Below, piece by piece: positions 15,585 to 22,988 of a DNA stretch of 24,508 nucleotides; the first letter of the stretch is position 1; each line of letters starts with the position of its first letter. A program made the translations under genes and the position numbers. Where the stretch lies: NCBI GenBank assembly GCA_034189195.1, contig JAXHVI010000151.1:1-24508 (forward strand), written 5' to 3'. The notes below the pieces were generated by a model that saw only the letters and a program-made list of their open reading frames with translations, searched no databases and had not been told where the DNA came from. Source of the DNA: Desulfosudis sp034189195. Lineage in GTDB: Bacteria > Desulfobacterota > Desulfobacteria > Desulfobacterales > Desulfosudaceae.

Positions 15585-16322
15585 ATGTCTGAAAAGAAAA
15601 AACCGGACAGGCCGGACCTGAGCCGGTGGACCCCGGTGGAGGAGGTAATTTTCAAACGGCGCAGCATTCGGGCGTTTAAAAAAGAGCCCCTGCCGGACTT
15701 CATGCTCCGCCGCATCCTGGAGGCCGGCCGCTTTGCCCCGTCCGCCGGCAACGCCCAGCCCTGGAAGTTTATCGTTGTCAAGAACGCCGACATCCTCGCT
15801 GAAATGGAAACGGACGCCATCCGAATCACGAAACTGCTGATGTGGTTTCTTGACTACAACCGCACACCGTTGCGGCGCCTGCTTTTAAAGCCCTGGGTCA
15901 AGCTGATCATCCGCGCAAACCACAACGATCTGCACCCGGTGCCCATGGGCCTGATGCGCTCCATCGCCAACGGCGAGTGCCCGGTATTTCACCATGCCCC
16001 CACCCTGATCCTGCTGCTGGAGGACCGGCGGGGGGTCTACTGCCCGCCCACGGACATCGGCATCTGCGGCCAGAACATGGTGCTTGCGGCCCACAGCATG
16101 GGCGCCGGCACCTGCTGGATCGGCCTGATCAAGCTGCTGATGTACCTTCCCAAATGGAAAAAGGTCTTCGGTGTGAAGTACCCCTACCGGCTTAACGACT
16201 GCATTGCCGTGGGATGGCCCAAAGTCCGGGCCGACGGCCCTGTTCCCCGGGAAAAGCAGGTGGTGCGGTGGTTTGTCGACGGCATGCATATGCCGCCCAG
16301 AATTGAAGAACAGGGGGAATGA
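15585..16322 (+). CDS. Nitroreductase-family flavoprotein
   Basis: Members of this family bind FMN and transfer electrons to nitro groups, quinones, enoates or other acceptors. The 245-residue product has the N-terminal FMN phosphate-binding element FKRRSIRAFKKEPLP (23-37) and the APSAGNAQPWKFIVV segment (51-65). The C-terminal GICGQNMVLAAHSMGAGTCW stretch resembles the second FMN-contact region. A basic, hydrophobic insertion lies around residues 85-115. The ATG at 15585 has AAGGA upstream. The next gene, a ferredoxin-CoA ligase fusion, begins 1 nt after the stop, so the two are translationally coupled. A physiological electron route from ferredoxin to this flavin enzyme is plausible; the substrate is unknown. 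Confidence 0.88.
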   Translation: MSEKKKPDRPDLSRWTPVEEVIFKRRSIRAFKKEPLPDFMLRRILEAGRFAPSAGNAQPWKFIVVKNADILAEMETDAIRITKLLMWFLDYNRTPLRRLLLKPWVKLIIRANHNDLHPVPMGLMRSIANGECPVFHHAPTLILLLEDRRGVYCPPTDIGICGQNMVLAAHSMGAGTCWIGLIKLLMYLPKWKKVFGVKYPYRLNDCIAVGWPKVRADGPVPREKQVVRWFVDGMHMPPRIEEQGE

Positions 16323-16323
16323 C

Positions 16324-18450
16324 ATGACGACACAATCCGGCGTGAAACCCTGGACAAAAATTCCCGATTATTATGATGCCGCGGAAATGACCACCGGCAT
16401 TCTCGCTTTTAATGAAGAAACCTGCAGACGGTGCGGCATCTGCTCTTTTATCTGCCCGGCCCGGTCCATCAAAAGCGACCAAGGGCCCATGAAGTGGAAA
16501 GAGGGCATGCCGTGGCTGGCCACGGTTGCGCCCGATGTTACCAACTGCATTGCCTGCGGCTGCTGCCTGGCCGCCTGTCCGGAGGGGGCCATCACCATCG
16601 AACGGTGGTTTAATCCCGGGTACTTTTATCAGCGGCTCTCCCAGACCGGCGACCTGGTCTATCCCCGGTGCTACCTTTCGACAGACCCCGCGCCGGCCGG
16701 CACGTGGCCCGCGCCGGACCCGGACATGCTCTCTCCCCGGTACGGCTCCCGGGAAAAGTGGCGTATGCGGGCCAACCGTCTCCGCATGACCGGCAGCGTG
16801 GTTTTCGGCGGCGCCCGGTTTTTTGTAAACGAGGCCCTTCGCGGCCGCCTGCTTTCGACGGTAAAAGGGTTTCTGTCCAAAACACCGTCTGACATCTCCT
16901 GGGCCGACCTGCTGGAAGAAAACGCCCGCCAGGTGCCGGACAAACCCTTTCTGGTGTACCGGGACGAAGCCTATACCTACCGCCGGGCCGATGAACGGGC
17001 CAACCGGGTTGCCCGGTTCCTTCTGGCTTCGGGCGGCGGCCAGGGAACCGGCGTGGGCATTCTGATGCGCAATTCTCCCCGGTTTCTGGATATCTTTTTC
17101 GGCGCCCAGAAAATCGGCATGTACGTGGTGCCTATCAACCCGGAGCTAAAAGGCGACGGCCTGGCCTATATCATCAACCACAGCGACATCGGCCTGCTGG
17201 TGGCCGACGCTGAACTGGCCGACACGGTGGGATCGGTTGCGGGCCGTTTTGAGCGGCGCACAAAACTTATCGTCAACGACATCGAAACCGAGGCGCGGAA
17301 AATGGCCGTCCCCGAAACCATGGACCGGCTGAGCCGGGCCTATGCCGATTTTTCGGCCGAACACCCGGGCGTCGGGTATCGGCCGGAGGACATCTGCATG
17401 ATCATGTACACCTCCGGCACCACCGGGCCGCCCAAGGGGGTTGTGTATCGCTACAACAAAACCTCGGTCCGACTGATGTGCCTGGCGGCCCACGTGATGC
17501 TAAAACAGAACGACATTTACTACACACCTTATGCCCTTTGCCACGGCAACGCGCTGCTGGCCACCACCACCATGACCATGGGGGTTCGGGCCACCATGGC
17601 CCTGGCAAGAAAGTTTTCCGCCAGCCGGTTCTGGGAGGATGTGCGCCGGCACCGGGCCACGGTGTTCAACACCATCGGCTCGATTATTCCCATTCTCATG
17701 AAGCAGCCGGGAAAGCCCGATGATGCCGACAACCATGTCCGGTTTGTCATCTCCTCCGGATGCCCGCCGGAGATGTGGGCACCGTTTGAAAAACGGTTCG
17801 GGGTCAAGCTGTACGAGGCCTACGGCGCCATTGACGGCGGCGGCAAAGGCATCTTCAACTTCGGCACGGCGCCGGCCGGCTCCCTGGGCCGGATTCCCCG
17901 GGTGGTAAACTACCGGCTGGTGGACGACAGGGGCCGGGACGTGCCCACCGGTGTGCCGGGCGAACTGCTCTTTGAGGCAAGAAAGACGGCCAGCCGGGTG
18001 GAGTATTACAAAAACCCGGGGGCCAGCCGGAAAAAATCCGGTGACGGATGGCTCCATACCGGGGACCTGGTTAAGCAGGACATCAACGGGTTTCTTTATT
18101 TTGTGGGCCGCAACACCGAATCCATGCGAAAAGGCGGAGAAAACGTCTCCGCCTATGAAGTGGAGCAGGTCATCATGGACCACCCGGCCGTTGAGGAAGC
18201 GGCGGTCTATGCCGTGCCCTCGGATCTGGCCGAAGACGACATTCTGGCCGCTGTCCGCCTGGTGGCAGGCAAAACCCTGGCCCCGGAAGACCTGATCGCC
18301 TTTCTTTCCGACAGGCTGGCCCGGTTTGCCGTTCCCCGGTATATCCGGTTTATGGACGAATTTCCCAAAACCAGCTCCCACCGGATCATCAAGGGCGTGC
18401 TGGAAAAGCAGGGCATCACGGACGACACCTTTGACGCGCAACAGGCATAG
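16324..18450 (+). CDS. 2[4Fe-4S] ferredoxin fused to AMP-forming acyl-CoA synthetase
   Basis: The 708-residue product joins two modules rarely seen in one chain. Residues 34-85 hold two complete CxxCxxCxxxCP motifs (C34/37/40/44 and C75/78/81/85). A linker follows (about 95-185). Residues about 190-700 form an ANL-superfamily ligase: P-loop MYTSGTTGPPKG (361-372), the YEAYGAIDG region (497-505), GWLHTGD (575-581), GRNTESMRKGGENVSAYEVE (595-614) and a C-terminal PKTSSHRIIK (681-690). The pattern is closest to crotonobetaine/carnitine-CoA-ligase and FATP-like enzymes. The A10 lysine usually found in PKTxxGK appears as Arg687, which may affect adenylation. The start at 16324 (1 nt after the nitroreductase stop) replaces an upstream ATG at 16204 that lies inside that gene. 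Substrate unknown. Confidence 0.9.
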   Translation: MTTQSGVKPWTKIPDYYDAAEMTTGILAFNEETCRRCGICSFICPARSIKSDQGPMKWKEGMPWLATVAPDVTNCIACGCCLAACPEGAITIERWFNPGYFYQRLSQTGDLVYPRCYLSTDPAPAGTWPAPDPDMLSPRYGSREKWRMRANRLRMTGSVVFGGARFFVNEALRGRLLSTVKGFLSKTPSDISWADLLEENARQVPDKPFLVYRDEAYTYRRADERANRVARFLLASGGGQGTGVGILMRNSPRFLDIFFGAQKIGMYVVPINPELKGDGLAYIINHSDIGLLVADAELADTVGSVAGRFERRTKLIVNDIETEARKMAVPETMDRLSRAYADFSAEHPGVGYRPEDICMIMYTSGTTGPPKGVVYRYNKTSVRLMCLAAHVMLKQNDIYYTPYALCHGNALLATTTMTMGVRATMALARKFSASRFWEDVRRHRATVFNTIGSIIPILMKQPGKPDDADNHVRFVISSGCPPEMWAPFEKRFGVKLYEAYGAIDGGGKGIFNFGTAPAGSLGRIPRVVNYRLVDDRGRDVPTGVPGELLFEARKTASRVEYYKNPGASRKKSGDGWLHTGDLVKQDINGFLYFVGRNTESMRKGGENVSAYEVEQVIMDHPAVEEAAVYAVPSDLAEDDILAAVRLVAGKTLAPEDLIAFLSDRLARFAVPRYIRFMDEFPKTSSHRIIKGVLEKQGITDDTFDAQQA

Positions 18451-18468
18451 CCGGCCTTTCTTTCCGGC
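18450..18468. terminator. Short hairpin between convergent genes
   Basis: GCCGG (18450-18454) pairs with CCGGC (18464-18468) around a 9-nt pyrimidine loop, in the 30 bases between the ligase stop and the panC stop. It has no T tract and is a weak candidate for a shared terminator. Confidence 0.25.
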
Positions 18469-18480
18469 ATCCTGTTCCGG

Positions 18481-19329
18481 TCAGGACCGGACCAGCACCA
18501 TGTTGTCAATCAGCCGGCAGCTGCCCACGCGCACGGCCAGGGCCATGAGGGCCGGCCGGTCGAGGCTGTCCATGTCTTCCAGGGTGTCCGGATCACAGAT
18601 GGCCACATAATCGATGGCGGTGTCCGGAAAACTCAAAATCAGATTCCGGGCCGCCTCGATGATGGCTGCCGCCCCTGTTTCACCGGAGGCAACCATTTTT
18701 CGGGCCAGAACCAGGGACTTGTAAAGAGAAAGGGCCGCCGGCCGCTGTTCCGGTTTAAGGTAGGTGTTGCGGGAACTCATGGCAAGGCCGTCGGGTTCCC
18801 GCACAATGGGTGCGCCCATAATCTTTATGTCAAAGTTCATGTCCCGGGTCATGCGCCGGATCACGGCCAGCTGCTGAAAATCCTTTTCCCCGAAGATGGC
18901 CACATGGGGTTTGACGATGTTAAACAGCTTGGCCACGACCGTGGCCACCCCGCGAAAATGGGTGGGCCGGGACAGGCCGCACAGATGGTTGGGAAGGGAC
19001 TCCAGCGACACATAGGTCTCATACCCCGGCTCATAAAGACCGGTTGCTTCCGGCGCGAAAAGAACATCCACGCCCTGGTTTTCCGCGGCCCGGGCGTCTT
19101 TTTCAAAACTTTTCGGATAGGACGCAAAATCCTCACCCGCGGCAAACTGGGTGGGGTTGACAAAGATGCTGAGCACCAGGTGGTCCCCATGGGCCTTGCC
19201 GGTTTCAAGCAGGGACAGATGGCCCTCATGGAGAAACCCCATGGTGGGAACAAAGACGATGGTTTTTCCCTGCCTGCGCATGCGGTCGGAATGGGCCTGC
19301 ATGTCGGCGGCTGTTCGAATGATGTTAAT
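18481..19329 (-). CDS. panC: Pantothenate synthetase, apparently starting at ATT
   Basis: PanC joins pantoate and beta-alanine with ATP to make pantothenate, the precursor of coenzyme A. The ligand motifs are present: PTMGFLHEGH, FVNPTQF, GEKDFQQL and the KMSKS-like AMSSRNTYL. The first ATG (19302) would give 273 residues and has no ribosome-binding site. Extending the frame nine codons to ATT (19329-19327) restores the N-terminal strand INIIRT, gives 282 residues, and places PTMG at 28-31 and the two His at 34 and 37, the same numbering I recall for E. coli PanC (283 residues). A strong Shine-Dalgarno, GAGGAGG, lies 5 nt before this ATT. No panB or panD is adjacent. Confidence 0.93.
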   Translation of the reverse strand: MNIIRTAADMQAHSDRMRRQGKTIVFVPTMGFLHEGHLSLLETGKAHGDHLVLSIFVNPTQFAAGEDFASYPKSFEKDARAAENQGVDVLFAPEATGLYEPGYETYVSLESLPNHLCGLSRPTHFRGVATVVAKLFNIVKPHVAIFGEKDFQQLAVIRRMTRDMNFDIKIMGAPIVREPDGLAMSSRNTYLKPEQRPAALSLYKSLVLARKMVASGETGAAAIIEAARNLILSFPDTAIDYVAICDPDTLEDMDSLDRPALMALAVRVGSCRLIDNMVLVRS

Positions 19330-19334
19330 GACGG

Positions 19335-19341
19335 CCTCCTC
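19335..19341 (-). promoter_or_regulatory. Shine-Dalgarno that places the panC start at ATT
   Basis: On the minus strand the sequence is GAGGAGG, then CCGTC, then ATT. The spacing is ideal for the ATT at 19329 and far too long (32 nt) for the ATG at 19302. An in-frame TAA lies at 19350-19348, just upstream, so no earlier ATG, GTG or TTG that fits this site exists in frame. Confidence 0.75.
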
Positions 19342-19370
19342 GGATAATAAAGGGTTGGTGTTGCGACGCC

Positions 19371-19399
19371 ATTATAGAGCCATGGACCGCGGCTGTCAA
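19371..19399 (-). promoter_or_regulatory. Perfect consensus sigma-70 promoter for panC
   Basis: On the minus strand TTGACA (19399-19394) and TATAAT (19376-19371) are both exact consensus hexamers separated by 17 bases. Transcription would start near 19364, giving a leader of about 35 nt ahead of the ATT start codon. Confidence 0.8.
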
Positions 19400-19427
19400 A
19401 ACAGGCCTGAACTGCCGGGTTTTGTGT

Positions 19428-19456
19428 TTGACTTTTGACGGGAAAAAGAATAGAAA
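19428..19456 (+). promoter_or_regulatory. Candidate promoter for the LVIVD protein gene
   Basis: TTGACT (19428-19433) and TAGAAA (19451-19456) are separated by 17 bases, with a good -35 and a mediocre -10 (4 of 6). It is divergent from the panC promoter and would give a leader of about 140 nt. Confidence 0.35.
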
Positions 19457-19479
19457 AACGATGTTACGGCCCGCACAGG

Positions 19480-19499
19480 CAGCGGCCGGCCGGCCGCTG
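19480..19499. repeat. 20-bp perfect GC palindrome in the LVIVD gene leader
   Basis: CAGCGGCCGGCCGGCCGCTG is its own reverse complement over all 20 bases. It lies between the candidate promoter and the ATG at 19601. It could be an operator or an RNA hairpin, or a chance product of the GGCC-rich composition. Confidence 0.35.
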
Positions 19500-19600
19500 A
19501 ACCGGAAAGACACAACACCGGCGGACATTTCGAAAGCCCTCTGTTTGTATCATATCCTCAAGTTATTTATGAGAAACCATACATCGATGGAGCCAATATC

Positions 19601-21955
19601 ATGAAACAGCGTCTGTTCCGATGGATTGTCACTATTTTCTGCTGTCTCTGGGCCACCGGCGCGCTGGCCCTGGAAGGAAATATTCAGCTGCTCAACCGCT
19701 GGCCCATGGCCGGCCCCAATTCGATTGCCATTGCCGATGACGACACCGACTATGTTTTTGTCGGGGACGGGGATGTGGTTTCCGTGTATGACACCACCAC
19801 TCTGGCCCTGCTGTACCGGTTTGACATTGCCCTTTCTGAGGCGGCGAAACTGGACAAACCCGGCGAGGTGGCAGGCACCGAAGGTATTTACGGAATTTTT
19901 TACGCGAAGAACCACCTGTATGTAGCCTGCGGCAACGAGGGGCTTCAAATTTTTGATGTACCGGATGTATTGGACCCGCTGAATGTTGAAACACCCACGG
20001 GCGAGTACATTCCCCGGGAAACTCTGGGCCGGGCAACGGTTTCGGATGTGGCGGTACTGGGTGATTACGCCTACCTGACCTATTTTCTGCTGACATCCGA
20101 AGGGTACGACAGCGGCATTCAGGTGATTGATGTAACAAATCCCGCGAATCCTGTGCTGAAAGGTGAAAGCGAGCTGCCCGACACCTTTGCCGATCTGAAA
20201 CGGGCCCAAGGCCTTCATGTAACAGACATTGACGGAACCCTTTATGCGTTTGTGGCTGATGTTTATAATGGTCTGGTCATTTTTGACATCAACACCCCGG
20301 CAACACCGACGGCCGTTGCCGCCTGTTACTTTCCCTATGCCTATGACGTGACCGTTGCCGAAATTCCGGCTGACAGCGGCAACAATTATTATGCATATGT
20401 GGCCGATGATTTTGCCGGATTGCGCATTATCGCCTTTGATCCGGACGCGTTTACCACCAGTGCAGTGGACATTCTTTACAGTGGGGAAGATGATGTGATT
20501 CCCACCTGCCAGTATGCCGGCGGGTCTTCCAAAGCCCTGTCCGTGACGGTTGATCCGGAAAAGAAGCTGGTGTTTGTCGGCGACCAGTATTATGGCCTGG
20601 TGGCGATTGATGTGTCGGACGTTGCCAAGATCAACACCCTTCCGGGGGATGTGGACCTGACAGGCTATGTAACCAACCACGCCATTGACATGACCAGTGC
20701 CTACAGCGTGTGCGCGGAGACCGGTGACCCCACGGTTGTTTATGTGGCGGACACCATCAAGGGGTTTCAGCGGGTTTCTCTGGTGGCTCCCATGGACGAA
20801 ACAACATGGGAGATAACAGGCGTGGAAAACACCAATACCCCCGCAGATGCCGACGCCCTGTTTATTGACGAGAACAGCAATTATATTTATGTCGTGGACG
20901 ATGATGCCACCAACAACGAAGACAACGAGGGGCTTAGAGTTTTTTATACCATTATTTCGGAAGAGTATATAACGTTTCTGCTTAAAGGAAAGCTGCCCAC
21001 CGATGGTGAGGCAAAAGATGTCTGTCTGCATGACGGGTATGTATACGTGGCGGACGGCAGTAAAGGATTGAAGATCATTGACCCTGGATTGCCGGAAGAC
21101 AACGAATCTATGGTTCAGCCGAAACTCAAAGGCAGCTGCGTGGTGGACGGGGACGCCATGGATGTTGAGGTGTCCGGCAATTTTGCCTATGTGGCGGCCG
21201 GTGCCGGCGGGTTGAGCATCATCAACGTGTCGGACAAAGACGCGCCTGAAGAAAAAGGGGTGCTGGGCGGCGACGATATTTCAGACGCCCGGGCCGTATG
21301 GGTCAAGGATGTGGATGGCAATGGCACCGATGACTATGCCTATGTGGCAGACGGAGATAACGGGTTGAAGATCGTCGATATCTCCGGCAAAACATCCCCC
21401 GTGCTTGTCAAGACCGTTGCGCTTGAGGGAACGGCCCAGGGCGTTTTTGAACTCAGGGGCCGGGCTTACGTGGCGGGCGGGAATGCGGGGTTTCACGTCG
21501 TTTTTGTGTCAGACCTGGAAAACGCCCGGCTTGTCAGCGGGTATAACGCCGCCCCCTTTGAAGATGTCAAGGGTGTTTACGCCGCCATTTCCGATGAAAG
21601 CCCGGCCGTGGACCTGCTCTGGGTGGCCACCGGAAAAACCGGTATGGGCTTTTTTACCTATCCGCCCGACGTGCCTCCTCAGCTGGTGGTTCATTTCGAT
21701 ACCTTTGGGGACACAAAGGCAGTGTCTGTGTTCGGTGACTTTGCCTTCCTTGCCGACAGTGCGGGGGGACTTCTGGCCACAACCGTGTCCACGGCCAGCG
21801 GAGGAGCCACGGACGAGGGGTGGGACTGGCTGGCCGGCATCGTTCCCGTCGATATTCATGCCACCACATACACCAGCTCCTCGGGATGCGCCCTGGACAC
21901 GGTGCGGCCCGCCGCCACAGGGCTGTGGCAGTCTTTGAAAAAGCTTTTTCATTAA
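19601..21955 (+). CDS. Secreted LVIVD-repeat beta-propeller protein
   Basis: The 784-residue product has a Sec signal peptide (about 1-24, ending GALA) and is then built almost wholly of LVIVD-type repeats with the theme YVADGxxGLxIxD. About twelve units can be picked out, for example LYVACGNEGLQIFDV, YAYVADDFAGLRII, LVFVGDQYYGLVAIDV, YVYVADGSKGLKIID, FAYVAAGAGGLSIINV, YAYVADGDNGLKIVDIS and AYVAGGNAGFHVVFV. Such repeats fold into beta-propellers, probably two here, and occur in cell-surface and secreted proteins of unclear function. Many Asp-rich loops may bind calcium. The ATG at 19601 has GGAG 8 nt upstream. Base composition is somewhat less GC-rich than neighbouring genes. No membrane anchor or sorting signal is evident, although the C-terminus has a GCAL motif. 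Confidence 0.85.
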   Translation: MKQRLFRWIVTIFCCLWATGALALEGNIQLLNRWPMAGPNSIAIADDDTDYVFVGDGDVVSVYDTTTLALLYRFDIALSEAAKLDKPGEVAGTEGIYGIFYAKNHLYVACGNEGLQIFDVPDVLDPLNVETPTGEYIPRETLGRATVSDVAVLGDYAYLTYFLLTSEGYDSGIQVIDVTNPANPVLKGESELPDTFADLKRAQGLHVTDIDGTLYAFVADVYNGLVIFDINTPATPTAVAACYFPYAYDVTVAEIPADSGNNYYAYVADDFAGLRIIAFDPDAFTTSAVDILYSGEDDVIPTCQYAGGSSKALSVTVDPEKKLVFVGDQYYGLVAIDVSDVAKINTLPGDVDLTGYVTNHAIDMTSAYSVCAETGDPTVVYVADTIKGFQRVSLVAPMDETTWEITGVENTNTPADADALFIDENSNYIYVVDDDATNNEDNEGLRVFYTIISEEYITFLLKGKLPTDGEAKDVCLHDGYVYVADGSKGLKIIDPGLPEDNESMVQPKLKGSCVVDGDAMDVEVSGNFAYVAAGAGGLSIINVSDKDAPEEKGVLGGDDISDARAVWVKDVDGNGTDDYAYVADGDNGLKIVDISGKTSPVLVKTVALEGTAQGVFELRGRAYVAGGNAGFHVVFVSDLENARLVSGYNAAPFEDVKGVYAAISDESPAVDLLWVATGKTGMGFFTYPPDVPPQLVVHFDTFGDTKAVSVFGDFAFLADSAGGLLATTVSTASGGATDEGWDWLAGIVPVDIHATTYTSSSGCALDTVRPAATGLWQSLKKLFH

Positions 21956-21960
21956 GGCTC

Positions 21961-21987
21961 AGGCCTTTTGACAGGCCGGGCCTTTTT
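21961..21987 (+). terminator. Candidate terminator after the LVIVD gene
   Basis: AGGCC (21961-21965) pairs with GGCCT (21979-21983) and is followed by TTTT. A second pairing is possible between GGCCTTTTTCT (21979-21989) and AGAAAAAAAGGCC (22009-22021), with two unpaired A residues. Either would end the transcript before ssb. Confidence 0.4.
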
Positions 21988-22066
21988 CTGATAAAAGTGA
22001 TTCTGTTTAGAAAAAAAGGCCGTTTATGGATGGAAACCCGTTAACATCATAACTCATGGAGTGAAT

Positions 22067-22480
22067 ATGGCAGGCGTAAACAAGGCGATTATCGTTGGAA
22101 GACTGGGAAGGGACCCGGAATTGCGCTACACACAGGACGGACGGGCCGTGGCCAGTTTCAGCGTGGCCACATCCGAAGAGTGGAAAGACAAGGATTCCGG
22201 CGACAAAAAAGAACGGACCGAATGGCACCGGGTCGTGGCCTTCGGCCGGCTCGGTGAGATCTGCGGCGAATACCTGGCCAAGGGCCGGCTGGTCTATGTG
22301 GATGGACGGCTTCAGACCCGGTCCTGGGAAAAGGACGGGGTCACGCGCTATACCACGGAGATCGTGGCGTCCAACATGCAGATTCTCGAACCCAAGGGCA
22401 GCGGCGGCTCCGGTGGCGGCGGTTCCATGGGCGAGCCGGTTGCCGATGATGCGGGCATTCCCGACGACATCCCCTTCTAG
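22067..22480 (+). CDS. ssb: Single-stranded DNA-binding protein
   Basis: SSB coats single-stranded DNA during replication, recombination and repair, and recruits partners through its C-terminal tail. The 137-residue product has an OB fold (about 1-108): NKAIIVGRLGRDPELRY, then VASFSVATSE, ERTEWHRVVAFGRL and GRLVYVDGRLQTRSWE. A glycine-rich linker leads to the acidic tail ending DDIPF, the standard partner-docking peptide. The ATG at 22067 is preferred over the in-frame GTG at 22061 because GGAG (22058-22061) is spaced 5 nt from it. Confidence 0.96.
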   Translation: MAGVNKAIIVGRLGRDPELRYTQDGRAVASFSVATSEEWKDKDSGDKKERTEWHRVVAFGRLGEICGEYLAKGRLVYVDGRLQTRSWEKDGVTRYTTEIVASNMQILEPKGSGGSGGGGSMGEPVADDAGIPDDIPF

Positions 22481-22645
22481 CAACAGACACCGGGGCAGCA
22501 AGGCCGTCGGTGAAGATAAAAGTCGCCGAAGCGTATCGGCCCCGGAGACACGCTCCGGCGAGACGCGGTGGTGGAGGGGGAAACGGAACGCCGGGGCGAC
22601 ACACATGCCGCGCCCGGTGCGGTGACACGGGCCGGTGCCTGCGAA

Positions 22646-22831
22646 TCAGGACTTCTTGTCCTCGATCTTTTCCTTGTCGTTGTCGCTCTCTTCGACCTCG
22701 GCCGTGGCTTTTTTAAAGTTTTTAATGCTCTTGCCGATGCCCGCGCCGATGTCGGGCAGCTTGCCCGCGCCGAAGATGATCAGCACGATCACGAGAATGA
22801 TAATCAGTTCCGGCATGCCGATGCCAAACAT
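22646..22831 (-). CDS. tatA: Twin-arginine translocase subunit TatA/E
   Basis: TatA oligomers form the transport-competent element of the Tat pathway, which exports folded and often cofactor-containing proteins. The 61-residue product is complete: a short N-terminus (MFGIGMPE), a transmembrane helix (about 7-20), the hinge FGAGKLPDIG (20-29) and an amphipathic helix (about 30-45) followed by a charged tail. The start has GGGAGG 7 nt upstream. No tatB or tatC is adjacent, so the other subunits must be encoded elsewhere. The 165 bases between its stop and ssb hold one short hairpin (CCGGAG/CTCCGG near 22543-22559) and no gene. Confidence 0.95.
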   Translation of the reverse strand: MFGIGMPELIIILVIVLIIFGAGKLPDIGAGIGKSIKNFKKATAEVEESDNDKEKIEDKKS

Positions 22832-22988
22832 GGTGGACCTCCCTTTTTTGCCTGCGCGATGAATTAAACAACCGGTGCCAGCGTGGTTTTAAATATCACG
22901 GCGCCTGAATGAAAGTCAAACATTCGTTGCGCACAGGGCCTTGACGGGGCCGGGACACGCAACCCCATATATGTAAGGACAGCCGTTT

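Noticed and set aside
19550..21031. Long antisense open frame (493 codons) opposite the LVIVD gene
   Set aside because: The plus-strand frame has a signal peptide, ribosome-binding site and clear repeats; the antisense frame is a stop-poor shadow of repetitive coding sequence.
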